NCBI GenBank assembly: GCA_020630495.1
Contig: JAHDBH010000005.1
Location: 7,317 to 71,316 of the forward strand
Source of the DNA: Saprospiraceae bacterium
GTDB lineage: Bacteria; Bacteroidota; Bacteroidia; Chitinophagales; Saprospiraceae
DNA length: 64,000 nucleotides
Direction: 5' to 3'
The translations under genes and the position numbers were made by a program. Below are positions 19,459 through 29,109 of this stretch, in pieces. Positions within the stretch are counted from its first letter, which is position 1. Each line of letters starts with the position of its first letter. Under the pieces are notes generated by a model, which was not told where the DNA came from, ran no database searches, and saw only the letters and a list, made by a program, of their open reading frames with translations.

Positions 19459-20003
19459 TGGCCTCAGCATTTGCTCATGCTGTGGTAGCGGCGGCAGGCT
19501 ATGCGGCCGTACGTCAGGATTACATGAAGGGGACCGTCTTGGCACTAGGCATCTTCTGTGCCGTGATGCCTGATCTGGACGTGATTGCATTTTCCTTTGG
19601 TATTCCCTATGAGCACATGCTGGGACACCGCGGAGCTACGCATTCGTTGTTGTTTGGGGTGTTTTGGGGTGTACTACTGGCTGGGATCGTCCATGGTCGA
19701 CTGCCGGCATCACAGAGGCGCATGATAGCGCTATTCTATATAGGCTGTACGATCTCACATGGCATAGTCGACGCCTTCACCACGGGTGGTAGAGGCATAG
19801 GATTTTTGATACCATTTACGGACGAGCGCTATTTTGCGCCGTGGAGATATATCAAAGTCAGCTCGATACACTGGGAGCGATTTTTCAGCGATCACGGACT
19901 GCGTGTACTGCAGAATGAACTATGGACTGTCATGCTACCAGCTGTGGTGCTTTCACTGTTAGTAATAGTCCTGCGTAGGCTACTACGGCAGCCTAGGGTA
20001 TGA
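19458..20003 (+). CDS. YdjM/DUF457-type membrane-bound metal-dependent hydrolase
   Basis: MPDLDVIAF, HRGATHSLLFGV, SHGIVDAFTTGGRGIGF motifs. Confidence 0.85.
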   Translation: MASAFAHAVVAAAGYAAVRQDYMKGTVLALGIFCAVMPDLDVIAFSFGIPYEHMLGHRGATHSLLFGVFWGVLLAGIVHGRLPASQRRMIALFYIGCTISHGIVDAFTTGGRGIGFLIPFTDERYFAPWRYIKVSSIHWERFFSDHGLRVLQNELWTVMLPAVVLSLLVIVLRRLLRQPRV

Positions 20004-20494
20004 GCTATCTGAAGGTCATAGCAGCCCTTGGCTTGCTGGTGCTGAGTAGCAAAATAGAACTTGATGTCGGCTTACCATATATGAGTTTTTCCCTGCAGTC
20101 CCTGGTGCTGATCATGCTATGTCCAGCGCTGGGAGTCGCGAGATGCTGCCTAATCGTAATATCCTACTTGCTGATGGGCTGGGCAGGCTTGCCAGTTTTT
20201 TCTTCTAGTCCAGGTGGTGTAGATTTATTACAGAGTCCAGGCCTAGGATATCTACTCGGCTTCCTTCCAGCGGCTCTCATTCCAGGGCACCCTGTCACAT
20301 GGTGGCGGTCGCTGATGGAGATGATGGCGGCGCACGTGCTTATCTTACTATGCGGCTCCATGGGCTTGGTCATATTACTAGATATCACTATATCACGAGC
20401 ACTGATAGACGGAGCGCTGGTGTTTACGCCTGGGGCGATGATCAAGTCTGTACTTGGTGCGACATTAGTGAGTCTTCTGGCACGCTGGACCTGA
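20000..20494 (+). CDS. bioY: Biotin transporter BioY-like
   Basis: LPYMSFSLQSLVLIM, YLLMGWAGLPVFS, GPGYLLGF-like (SPGLGYLLGFLPAALI). Confidence 0.85.
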   Translation: MSYLKVIAALGLLVLSSKIELDVGLPYMSFSLQSLVLIMLCPALGVARCCLIVISYLLMGWAGLPVFSSSPGGVDLLQSPGLGYLLGFLPAALIPGHPVTWWRSLMEMMAAHVLILLCGSMGLVILLDITISRALIDGALVFTPGAMIKSVLGATLVSLLARWT

Positions 20495-20498
20495 TCAG

Positions 20499-21323
20499 CT
20501 ACCATCCTAGGGTCCATGGTTTCCACCGACTATCGATGATCGCCATAGACTCATCTCGCATGATGCGTGGATCGGTCATGATGATACCGTAGTGATAGAG
20601 ATCCAGACATATCGTAGAGCGGCCAAATATTTCTGCCCGGAAATCATCATCACACAGTTGCCTCCACGCTCGTGTCATATCATGTGACCAGTAGATGTCG
20701 TCATAGATGATGAGGGCGCTTTCGCGCAAATGTCTCTGTAGACGAGTCGTCAGACGCAGCATGGCTTCGCCACGATGATCGCCATCGATAAGGACCAGAT
20801 CAAAGCTCTCTGCGTCAAGGCTATCTATGTAACTGTAGAAGGTGTCAGTAACAAATCGCGGCTCTCGCAGACCCAGACGAGCTATCGCTGCGCGAGCCAT
20901 CTTGGTCGCAGCTGCCTGTCCATCCACAGAGACCATATGACTTGCTGGTCGGGCGTGACGGAGATAGCAGGTGCTTACACCGCAGCCCGTGCCCAACTCG
21001 AGTATGGACTCTGCCTTGATCCACTGTGAGAGATGATGCAGGAGATGCGCGCGGTAGGGCGTAGTACGGATGAGCCGAAAGAGAGCTGAGACCTTTCTGG
21101 TATGGCTAGGGCGACTGGAAGGCGCGCCAAGATCCTTCCATTCCACTTGAGAGTCATCTCTTGAGAGATCCTCGAAGCTCCTTTGGAGACTGGCGTATTG
21201 CATTCTTGTAGATGTCCTGTAAGCCGCATTCTTCATCATATCATACACCATGGGACTGTGGATGGAATGTATGGTACGGGATTTGAAGTAGTAGGAGAGA
21301 AGTGAGGTCAACTTGCTGATCAT
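20499..21323 (-). CDS. Class I SAM-dependent O-methyltransferase-like protein
   Basis: ILELGTGCGVSTCYL, DLVLIDGDHRGEAML; start Met at 21323. Confidence 0.88.
   Translation of the reverse strand: MISKLTSLLSYYFKSRTIHSIHSPMVYDMMKNAAYRTSTRMQYASLQRSFEDLSRDDSQVEWKDLGAPSSRPSHTRKVSALFRLIRTTPYRAHLLHHLSQWIKAESILELGTGCGVSTCYLRHARPASHMVSVDGQAAATKMARAAIARLGLREPRFVTDTFYSYIDSLDAESFDLVLIDGDHRGEAMLRLTTRLQRHLRESALIIYDDIYWSHDMTRAWRQLCDDDFRAEIFGRSTICLDLYHYGIIMTDPRIMRDESMAIIDSRWKPWTLGW
20716..20732 (-). repeat. Dispersed hairpin motif: CATTT-GCGC-GAAA-GCGC
   Basis: Plus strand GCGCTTTCGCGCAAATG. Confidence 0.85.
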
Positions 21324-21375
21324 TGCTATAATGTGATGAGAAGGTAAGCCAAGCGTCACAGCTACTGACTACATA

Positions 21376-24246
21376 TTGATAACTTTACTTGATCAGACCT
21401 ACGACGTGAAAACACTACTACAACTATTCTTTCTGATATGGATATTTGCTCCAGGTCTTACTGGGCAGATAGGCTTTGTCAAAAGTACTGATCAGCTTGG
21501 TCTGCCCAAGACTAATAGTGGATTGCCCGTTGCTATCGCAGATATCAATGGAGACTTCCTAGATGATATCATCGTAGTGCGCAATCAGAATGATCTCGTC
21601 GTACTGGTCAATCGCGGCAGCGGTGCGGGATTTGATGAGTGGTCTATAGGTGAAGCCAATAGTACAGCTACCTGGAGCATTGCTGTAGGAGATGTCAACA
21701 ACGATGGATTTTCAGATATCCTAGTCTCTGGGACATTTGAGAAGCCCAATCTAGTCTACGGGGCACGAGATACCGCTGATATAATAGTCGTGGATCTGCC
21801 CCTGTCAAGTCTCTTTGCACAGACATCCACTATGTATGACATCAACAATGATGGGTGGCTTGATATAGTCATCTGCAATCTGCTTGGGACTAATCGTGTC
21901 CTCGAGAACAAAGGCGATGGCACATTCAAATTTAACAACACATGGCTCAACTTCTCTACCATACCGCTTTCAGATAACTCCGGAAGTCGAGGTGCCGTGT
22001 GGTCAGACATCGACTGGGACGGCGATGCCGATCTCTATCTGTCCAAAGCCGATCTAGAAGAGCCTGATCCTAGTGCGCCCACAAGAGTTAATCAACTCTT
22101 TGTTAATGATAATCAGATTTTCTTTGATCTGGCAGAGTATACTGGGCTAGACGCAGGAGATCTTACACTAGCCACGGACTTTGGAGACATGGACAATGAT
22201 GGCGACCTAGATTGTATCATGGTACAAGCCAATCAGCCAGCCAAAGTCTATGAGAATCAGGACAACATCAACTTCGCTGATCTGACCAGCTTTACGGGAA
22301 TTGACTTCAGAGACTTTTGCACGCAAGTGAAGCTCGTAGATTTTGACAATGACACAGATCTAGACCTTATCACAGCGGGCGAAGAAGTGTTTTTTTACGA
22401 GAACCAGGGTGGATTTGATTTTGACGAGCGACGGGACGTACTAGATATATTTCCTTATGGCTCTTTCTCTCTCGGTGATATCAATGATGATGGATTCATA
22501 GACGTCTATACATCCTACACGGCATTTCTTAATAGTCCTACCATTCGTCCTGATGCCCTTTGGCTCAATCAGGGTAATGACAATCACTACATCACCGTAG
22601 GCCTGCTGGGAGATGAGAGTAATAATAAAGGTATAGGCGCGAGACTAGAACTCAAGGGCCCATGGGGTACACAGATCAGAGAGATCAGGAGTGGAGAGTC
22701 ATTTGGAATTCAGAATTCACTCAATGCACACTTTGGCCTAGGAGAAGCCGATAAAGCAGACTCACTGATCATCTACTGGCCTAGTGGTACTGTAGACCGT
22801 CATCCCTTGGTAGCGGCTGATAATTTTTACTTTGCTCACGAGGGTGGGTGTCTCAGTCCTCGCTTTGACATAGAGATGACGGGGAACGTAAAATTTTGTG
22901 CAGGTGATAGTGTGATACTCACGAGCATCTCAGCGGATGCATATCTCTGGTCTACAGGTGAAACGGCTAGGTCTATAGTGGTCAAGGAATCAGGACAGTA
23001 TAGTGTGATCACACGGCAGAGCAGTGGATGCGAGAGGCTCAGTGATGTGGTCTATGTAGATGTGGATCCAGACGATACTCCTGAGCTCATCTTCATGGCT
23101 GGAGGTACTCAGAACTGCGACGGCACAGCTGTCATACTTGCTACCCGTGAGCCAGCCAGCAGCTACACTTGGTCCACTGGGGCCTCTGGGCCACAGATTC
23201 TATTGACTAATGGAGGTACATACAGTGTGACCACAGAAGGAACGTGTGCAGAGTGGGAGAGTGAGCCTATAGATATTACTTTTTACAGCAGGCCAGATGC
23301 TCCAGCTGTCACAGGTGACACAGTACGACCAGCTGGTAAAGCCGTGCTCATGGCGACTGGAGAAAATCCACAGTGGTATGATGATGACTCGACTGTAGAG
23401 CTACTGGAAGAAGGACCTGTATATGAGACTAAGCCGCTGTTCAGTAGCGAGTTCTACTATGTATCAGACAAGAGAAGTCATCGCCGAGCTGCAAAGTCAG
23501 TGGGTGAGATTGAGCATACGGGTGATTCCAAGTACAACTTTTCTGAGCTCAATGCACGGATGCTCTTTGATGCCTTCCAAGATATCGTTCTTGACGAAAT
23601 CACCTGCTATACAGATTTCCCCGGGGTCAGACGTCTGATCCTTCTTGACAATGAGTTTACGGTACTCCGAGAGCACTTTATCAATATGAGCGTAGGCGCC
23701 AATGAGGTCAATCTCAGCTGGGATATCCCTGCAGGCGTCAACTACTCCATCACCACAGATACACTTTTCAACATCGCAAATCAGGGCAACAAAAACCCCA
23801 TGCTATGGCGATCCAACACCGATGATATCTCCTATCCCTATGAGCTAGATGACGTGGTGAGTATCAAAAAATCTAGCGTTGTTGATCGAGGATTCTATTA
23901 TTTCTATGACTGGAAGGTGCGACCTGCAGATGTGCAGTGCGAATCGAGTGTGCGTACACCTGTGAGGGCTGTGGTGGAACTTGGGACAAGCACCAGAGAT
24001 TTACTCTATGAGCAAGTAGCGATATTTCCTGTCCCAGCGAGCGACTTCCTTACCATTGCTTCTCTGCCAGCTGGACATAGAGGGGAGCTAACTCTAGTAT
24101 CTCAATTGGGGGTCATAGCTCTGCGCGAACAGATAGCAGGAGACCGACACCAGCTCGATCTGAGTCATCTAGTCAGTGGAAGCTACTTCTTACACATTTC
24201 GTCAGGAGAATCTCAGATGGTGCAGCAAATCATCATACATAGATGA
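21376..24246 (+). CDS. FG-GAP/VCBS repeat protein with ASPIC/UnbV domain and T9SS type A sorting domain
   Basis: DINGDFLDD, DVNNDGFSD, DINNDGWLDI, DMDNDGDLD; ASPIC region RLELKGPWGTQIREIRSGESFGIQNSLNAHFGLG; C-term VAIFPVPASDFLTI...GSYFLHISSG...QQIIIHR; GTG start at 21409 more likely. Confidence 0.9.
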   Translation: MITLLDQTYDVKTLLQLFFLIWIFAPGLTGQIGFVKSTDQLGLPKTNSGLPVAIADINGDFLDDIIVVRNQNDLVVLVNRGSGAGFDEWSIGEANSTATWSIAVGDVNNDGFSDILVSGTFEKPNLVYGARDTADIIVVDLPLSSLFAQTSTMYDINNDGWLDIVICNLLGTNRVLENKGDGTFKFNNTWLNFSTIPLSDNSGSRGAVWSDIDWDGDADLYLSKADLEEPDPSAPTRVNQLFVNDNQIFFDLAEYTGLDAGDLTLATDFGDMDNDGDLDCIMVQANQPAKVYENQDNINFADLTSFTGIDFRDFCTQVKLVDFDNDTDLDLITAGEEVFFYENQGGFDFDERRDVLDIFPYGSFSLGDINDDGFIDVYTSYTAFLNSPTIRPDALWLNQGNDNHYITVGLLGDESNNKGIGARLELKGPWGTQIREIRSGESFGIQNSLNAHFGLGEADKADSLIIYWPSGTVDRHPLVAADNFYFAHEGGCLSPRFDIEMTGNVKFCAGDSVILTSISADAYLWSTGETARSIVVKESGQYSVITRQSSGCERLSDVVYVDVDPDDTPELIFMAGGTQNCDGTAVILATREPASSYTWSTGASGPQILLTNGGTYSVTTEGTCAEWESEPIDITFYSRPDAPAVTGDTVRPAGKAVLMATGENPQWYDDDSTVELLEEGPVYETKPLFSSEFYYVSDKRSHRRAAKSVGEIEHTGDSKYNFSELNARMLFDAFQDIVLDEITCYTDFPGVRRLILLDNEFTVLREHFINMSVGANEVNLSWDIPAGVNYSITTDTLFNIANQGNKNPMLWRSNTDDISYPYELDDVVSIKKSSVVDRGFYYFYDWKVRPADVQCESSVRTPVRAVVELGTSTRDLLYEQVAIFPVPASDFLTIASLPAGHRGELTLVSQLGVIALREQIAGDRHQLDLSHLVSGSYFLHISSGESQMVQQIIIHR

Positions 24247-24250
24247 TCAT

Positions 24251-27091
24251 ATGCCGGCGCCTAGACATCTTAGTACATATCTCGCTTTAGCATCTTTCTG
24301 GGTATGCATCAGTGTACATGGCCAGCTTGACTTTGTCAAGGCGTCAGATCTGGTGCAGGAGACTACAAGTGGTGTGGCGCTGTGCGTCACAGATGTCAAT
24401 GGTGATCTACTCGATGATATCATCAGCTTTCATCAGGCAAGGACGCTGCATGTAAGATTGCAGAGACCATCTGGTCAGGGCTTTGAATTTATAGAGCATA
24501 TGGGGCTTATAGATCGACTTTGGTCGGTCGCCGCTGGAGACATAGATCAGGATGGACATATAGACCTGCTCATAGGTGAGCAGGCTGATGAAAGCAAAGT
24601 CATATGGGGCCCATTATATCTCGAGTCTACACCTGAGATTACTTTGCTACCAGGGGAGATATTCTTTGCACAGGGTGCTAATCTCGTAGACCTAGATCAG
24701 GATGGACTGCTCGATGTCTTCATATGTAATGACAATGGTCTCAATCGTCTCTGGCGATATGATGGGGAAAGAAGCTTTACGCCACAGCCAGACTGGATTG
24801 ACTTCCGTACAGTTCCCTTATCAGATAATAGCGGTAGCTATGCAGCTCTGTGGAGCGATCTTGATGATGATGGTGATACCGATCTTTACATCAGCAGATG
24901 CCGCGTAGGAGTCACAGATCCCGCTGATCCTAGACGGATCAATCAGTACTACGAGAGAATAGGCGATGTAGACTATATAGAGAGAGCATCCTCACTTGAG
25001 CTCGTCCTGGGAGAGCAAAGCTGGGCGGCAGATGCTGCAGATCTAGATGCTGATGGTGATAAGGATATGCTTGTGATCAATCATGATGGCCCGAGCTCGC
25101 TCCTGAGCTATGGGGATGGTACTTGGACAGATGAAAGCGCTGGCTCAGGCGTAGATGTAGATGGCCTGCCGGTACAGGTGGTCCTTCAAGACTATGATCT
25201 GGACGGCGACGTGGATATACTTAGCACAGGTCAGCAGGCGCAGTATTTCAGCAACCTGGGATCACTGAGATTTCAAGAGAGCGCATTATCTGGTCTTATG
25301 GATCATCCCGTAAGCATGGCGGTAGGTGATCTCAACGGAGATGGAATCCTAGACCTGTACGTCAGTTACCCCGAGCTCTTCAATGATCCGAGTGACCGAC
25401 CTGATGAAATACTCTATGGTACACTGTCCAGTGATCATCACTGGTCCATACTTCAGCTAGAGATCGCTGATGGCGTCCCCGCCGTAGGAGCAGCGGTAGA
25501 GTACTACGGAGACTGGGGCATCATCTCTAGAGAGCTGCGCAGCGGACATAGCTACGGCATACAAAACAGTCTCGCGGTACATGCTGGACTAGGTACTCAT
25601 GATCAGATAGATAGCATCCATGTCCTATGGCCTGATGGAAGTACAGAAGTACTATATGATGTCATCACAGATAAGCGATACCTAGTCGTACAAGGTCTAT
25701 GCAGCACCATAGCGGATAGAATAGAGTCTGGTGATTATCTCACGGCATGCACAGGCGATACAGTGTCCCTACTTGCAAGTGTAATGGGTGATGTGGTCTG
25801 GTCTGACGGAGTCCAAAGCGCTGCCAGAGATGTAGTGGATGATGCTCTGCTATCTGCACGTGTGACCTCCGATGACGGTTGTATCACTGTGCTTGGGCCA
25901 AGCTATGTAGACTTTGATCCAGATGAATTACCCACTATCCAGGTACTTACAGGCGAGATCCCGGCCTGCGCTGGGGATAGAATAGTCCTCGGAGTGGATC
26001 AAACTGCTCGCTCATATGCCTGGAGCACAGGAGACACATCGGCAACTATCGTCATCAGTGAAGATGATGTGATCTTGGTCTCTACAGAAGGCACATGTAC
26101 AGATTGGCTCAGCGAGCCTATAGAAATTAGTTTTCTAGAAGAGCCTATGCTGCGGATTCCCGAGCTTGATAGCTTTGATGTAGGAGATGATGTGATGATA
26201 TTTATCGATTCGCCAGATTCGATACAGTGGTATAGGTCAGATACATCTCTCGCAGCGGTATTTGCTGGTAACAGCGTCTCTATAGATTCTATCCTATCAG
26301 ATACCAGCATCTGGGTAGAGAGCTGCGTGTACGAGATCACGGCGATTGTCTCTGGTGGCGAAGCGGAGCATAGAGGCAGCACTCAGTATCACTTTGATGG
26401 ATTGAATGCTTCTATGTTTTTTGACTGTCATGAGGATGCTGTACTGCATGATGTGAGTGTGATGACTGATTTTGCTGGTCGTCGTGCTGTAGAATTGTGG
26501 CAGGGAGCAGATCGCATTTTCACGAAAGTGATTGACATCCCTGTAGGATCCACACGACTTCCACTGGATTGGTCCATACCAGCAGGTAGCGACTATCGCC
26601 TCACCACTTCCCGATCCCAAAACATTGAAGTATTTGGAGTAGCAAGCCCTAGACTATGGCGAAATCCCTCCCTTGCAGTGGAGTATCCCTATAGCATCGG
26701 AGACATAGCCACTATTACGACCAGCTCTCAGAATGAACTAGGATACTACTATTTCTATGACTGGCGCATGAGTGCACAGCCCGTGGCCTGCTGCACAGAC
26801 AGAGAGGAGATCCGAGTGGATGTACGACGCATCGTGTCCGTCAATCCAGAGTATCTAAGCGATCTGAAAATTTTTCCAATTCCAGCGAATCATGAGCTCC
26901 ATATCTCATCTGATCTGGATATAGTCCTCGTAGAGATAGCAGGGCCTACAGGTAGCACCTGGAAGGTGAAAGCCACAGATCGTCGAGACTTATCTCTCGA
27001 TATCGCAGGCTGGAGTAGTGGTGTCTATCAACTCAGAATCTTGCGGGCTGATGGAACGTCCGAGTCTCGCTCGGTGATTATCTCTCGATAG
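24251..27091 (+). CDS. FG-GAP/VCBS repeat protein with ASPIC domain and T9SS sorting domain (paralogue of preceding gene)
   Basis: Same architecture as 21376..24246; start moved to 24251, 4 nt after the preceding stop; C-term LKIFPIPANHELHI...GVYQLRILRADGTSESRSVIISR. Confidence 0.9.
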   Translation: MPAPRHLSTYLALASFWVCISVHGQLDFVKASDLVQETTSGVALCVTDVNGDLLDDIISFHQARTLHVRLQRPSGQGFEFIEHMGLIDRLWSVAAGDIDQDGHIDLLIGEQADESKVIWGPLYLESTPEITLLPGEIFFAQGANLVDLDQDGLLDVFICNDNGLNRLWRYDGERSFTPQPDWIDFRTVPLSDNSGSYAALWSDLDDDGDTDLYISRCRVGVTDPADPRRINQYYERIGDVDYIERASSLELVLGEQSWAADAADLDADGDKDMLVINHDGPSSLLSYGDGTWTDESAGSGVDVDGLPVQVVLQDYDLDGDVDILSTGQQAQYFSNLGSLRFQESALSGLMDHPVSMAVGDLNGDGILDLYVSYPELFNDPSDRPDEILYGTLSSDHHWSILQLEIADGVPAVGAAVEYYGDWGIISRELRSGHSYGIQNSLAVHAGLGTHDQIDSIHVLWPDGSTEVLYDVITDKRYLVVQGLCSTIADRIESGDYLTACTGDTVSLLASVMGDVVWSDGVQSAARDVVDDALLSARVTSDDGCITVLGPSYVDFDPDELPTIQVLTGEIPACAGDRIVLGVDQTARSYAWSTGDTSATIVISEDDVILVSTEGTCTDWLSEPIEISFLEEPMLRIPELDSFDVGDDVMIFIDSPDSIQWYRSDTSLAAVFAGNSVSIDSILSDTSIWVESCVYEITAIVSGGEAEHRGSTQYHFDGLNASMFFDCHEDAVLHDVSVMTDFAGRRAVELWQGADRIFTKVIDIPVGSTRLPLDWSIPAGSDYRLTTSRSQNIEVFGVASPRLWRNPSLAVEYPYSIGDIATITTSSQNELGYYYFYDWRMSAQPVACCTDREEIRVDVRRIVSVNPEYLSDLKIFPIPANHELHISSDLDIVLVEIAGPTGSTWKVKATDRRDLSLDIAGWSSGVYQLRILRADGTSESRSVIISR
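26515..26531 (+). repeat. Dispersed hairpin motif, outer-pair variant: CATTT-TCAC-GAAA-GTGA
   Basis: G-C outer pair replaced by compensatory T-A. Confidence 0.65.
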
Positions 27092-27413
27092 GATCTCTGC
27101 CGCGCTTCCCTTGCACCACCTTAGCAATCAATAAGATAAGCACCGCTCCTATGATAGCGCTGACGAGCATACCTATAAAGTCCTCCGGAAACTGAAAGCC
27201 AAATGTATCCGTAAGCATCTGCGTAATATGCTTACCGGGTGTCATCCCGAGTAGCTTAAAGATATATCCACCCACCACGGCACCTGCGATGCCTAGTAAT
27301 GTGCTGATCAGAAAGTTAAACTGTCCACGCTTGACGATGCGTGATGCTATACTGCCTGCGAGTACGCCTACGATGATCATGATGATCAGGGCTTTAAAAT
27401 CTACGCCTTCCAT
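27078..27413 (-). CDS. GlsB/YeaQ/YmgE family stress response membrane protein
   Basis: IIVGVLAGSIASRIVKRGQFNFLISTLLGIAGAVVGGYIFKLLG; start moved to 27413. Confidence 0.85.
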   Translation of the reverse strand: MEGVDFKALIIMIIVGVLAGSIASRIVKRGQFNFLISTLLGIAGAVVGGYIFKLLGMTPGKHITQMLTDTFGFQFPEDFIGMLVSAIIGAVLILLIAKVVQGKRGRDPIER

Positions 27414-27440
27414 AGGATGTAACTCATAGGATAAAAAATG

Positions 27441-27515
27441 GGTGGCTAACCGGAATCGAACCGGCGACCTCTGGAACCACAATCCAGCGCTCTAACCGAC
27501 TGAGCTATAGCCACC
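27441..27515 (-). tRNA. tRNA-His (GTG)
   Basis: Reverse complement GGTGGCTATAGCTCAGTCGGTTAGAGCGCTGGATTGTGGTTCCAGAGGTCGCCGGTTCGATTCCGGTTAGCCACC folds as cloverleaf with anticodon GTG and G-1; CCA not encoded. Confidence 0.96.
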
Positions 27516-27620
27516 AAAAAATGCGACAGCAAAGATAGGCACTCCGCCAAATTTTTTTATCATGCTTACCCAGCTATTTTATAAAGCTATGTCAGGCTGT
27601 AGCAACGATGCTATGTCTCA

Positions 27621-28463
27621 CTACTGCTCCTGAGGATCTCCCTGGAGCGTAAATTCCCTCGTGACTGGGAGTAGAGGAATATCTGTCTTGGCTCCATCCT
27701 TGGGGATGAGGGATAGGGTGATGCTGTTCTTGCCTAGACCAAGACCCTCTATGAAGTATGGCTTCCACTCATCGAGTACCATTTTAGCTCGATCATTGAT
27801 GATCATGCGTATATCGTAGTCCTTGCCTATCTCGGCATTGATGGCATAGAAGTCCAGCATGACATGCTTTGTTTCTTTTTCGCCCACATAAGTGCCTTTG
27901 GGTCTAGAGTAGAAGAGCATAGGGTCCGTGATGGGTTCACGATCTACGATGCTGCCATCTTTGACCATGATTTTCTCCGCCACATGCGCAGCATCCGTCT
28001 TGATGCTTTCATGATATGATCTACTGAGAAATGCTAGTAAGTAATGCTCTCCATCGCTGATTTTGTGCTCAAATGTGCTCTCGTACTTGGCGGCGTATGG
28101 CTCATTGTCTATGATGAGATGGATATGCTGACCCTTCGCAGAGTTCGCACACATCTTGGAGGCTGCGTCAGAGGTCTGAGAACCTAGGACATAGTCACTC
28201 TCCGATAGCCTAAATTCAAATTTCCCATCCTTGTAGTCGTATCCGATGATCCTCGCGTCAGGGAAGCTTGGGCTTTCTTGAAATTCTCTCAGTGTATACC
28301 CCTGTGTGGTAGTGATGACATCACCTGGTGGCACAGCTTCGCTGGACTCTATCTTAGTCTCTGATGCAGTAGGTGTACCGTCCACTCGGTCATCAGCATT
28401 CCTTTCGGCCTCGCTGCAAGATAGTAGACAAATTGCACACAGCATAAATATGATAAATTTCAT
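27621..28463 (-). CDS. Hypothetical lipoprotein
   Basis: MKFIIFMLCAICLLSCSEAE lipobox; start moved to 28463. Confidence 0.7.
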   Translation of the reverse strand: MKFIIFMLCAICLLSCSEAERNADDRVDGTPTASETKIESSEAVPPGDVITTTQGYTLREFQESPSFPDARIIGYDYKDGKFEFRLSESDYVLGSQTSDAASKMCANSAKGQHIHLIIDNEPYAAKYESTFEHKISDGEHYLLAFLSRSYHESIKTDAAHVAEKIMVKDGSIVDREPITDPMLFYSRPKGTYVGEKETKHVMLDFYAINAEIGKDYDIRMIINDRAKMVLDEWKPYFIEGLGLGKNSITLSLIPKDGAKTDIPLLPVTREFTLQGDPQEQ

Positions 28464-28542
28464 GATCAACAGTTTTAAGTAAATACTATTATAAAGGTAG
28501 ACGCTCGCCCACCACTTTTCACTAAATGTAACTCTCAGCCTC

Positions 28543-29049
28543 TTGTTGCAAAAGACCTCTGGTTTCAAACAATTGTTCTATCAGCACTATGAGTCTCTGT
28601 GCATTACCGCTTATAGGTATGTCCAAGATCGACAGAGTGCCGAGGATGTGGTGCAGGATGTATTCATCAAGCTGTGGTCTCAGCGCAGTAAGCTGAGTGA
28701 TGTAGATAATCTAGAGGCGTATATGCGCCGAAGTACCGTGAATGCTTCCCTCAATTATCTAAAGAAGCATAGCCGGATGCAGTACACTGACGATGACGAA
28801 TCACTGGATAGAGTCTCCTCAGGGCCGCCAGCAGACTCATCTGATGCTGAGCATAAGACAGCGATGGTGAGAAATGCCATACAGTCCCTACCAGAGAGAT
28901 GTCGTCTTATATTTACCATGAGTAGATACGATGGTCTCAGCTATCAAGAGATCGCAGACAATCTAGATCTTTCCATCAAGACCGTAGAAAACCAAGTCTC
29001 CAAGGCCCTTAAAGTCCTCAGAGAATCACTTAAAAGTCTTAAAACGTAA
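28543..29049 (+). CDS. RNA polymerase sigma-70 factor, ECF subfamily
   Basis: AEDVVQDVFIKLW, LPERCRLIFTMSRYDGLSYQEIADNLDLSIKTVENQVSKALKVLRE. Confidence 0.93.
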   Translation: MLQKTSGFKQLFYQHYESLCITAYRYVQDRQSAEDVVQDVFIKLWSQRSKLSDVDNLEAYMRRSTVNASLNYLKKHSRMQYTDDDESLDRVSSGPPADSSDAEHKTAMVRNAIQSLPERCRLIFTMSRYDGLSYQEIADNLDLSIKTVENQVSKALKVLRESLKSLKT

Positions 29050-29109
29050 GATGCGCGCCATTTATCTGAGTCTGGTAAGTCATGGCATAGGGGTATCGCA
29101 TAGTTACCT

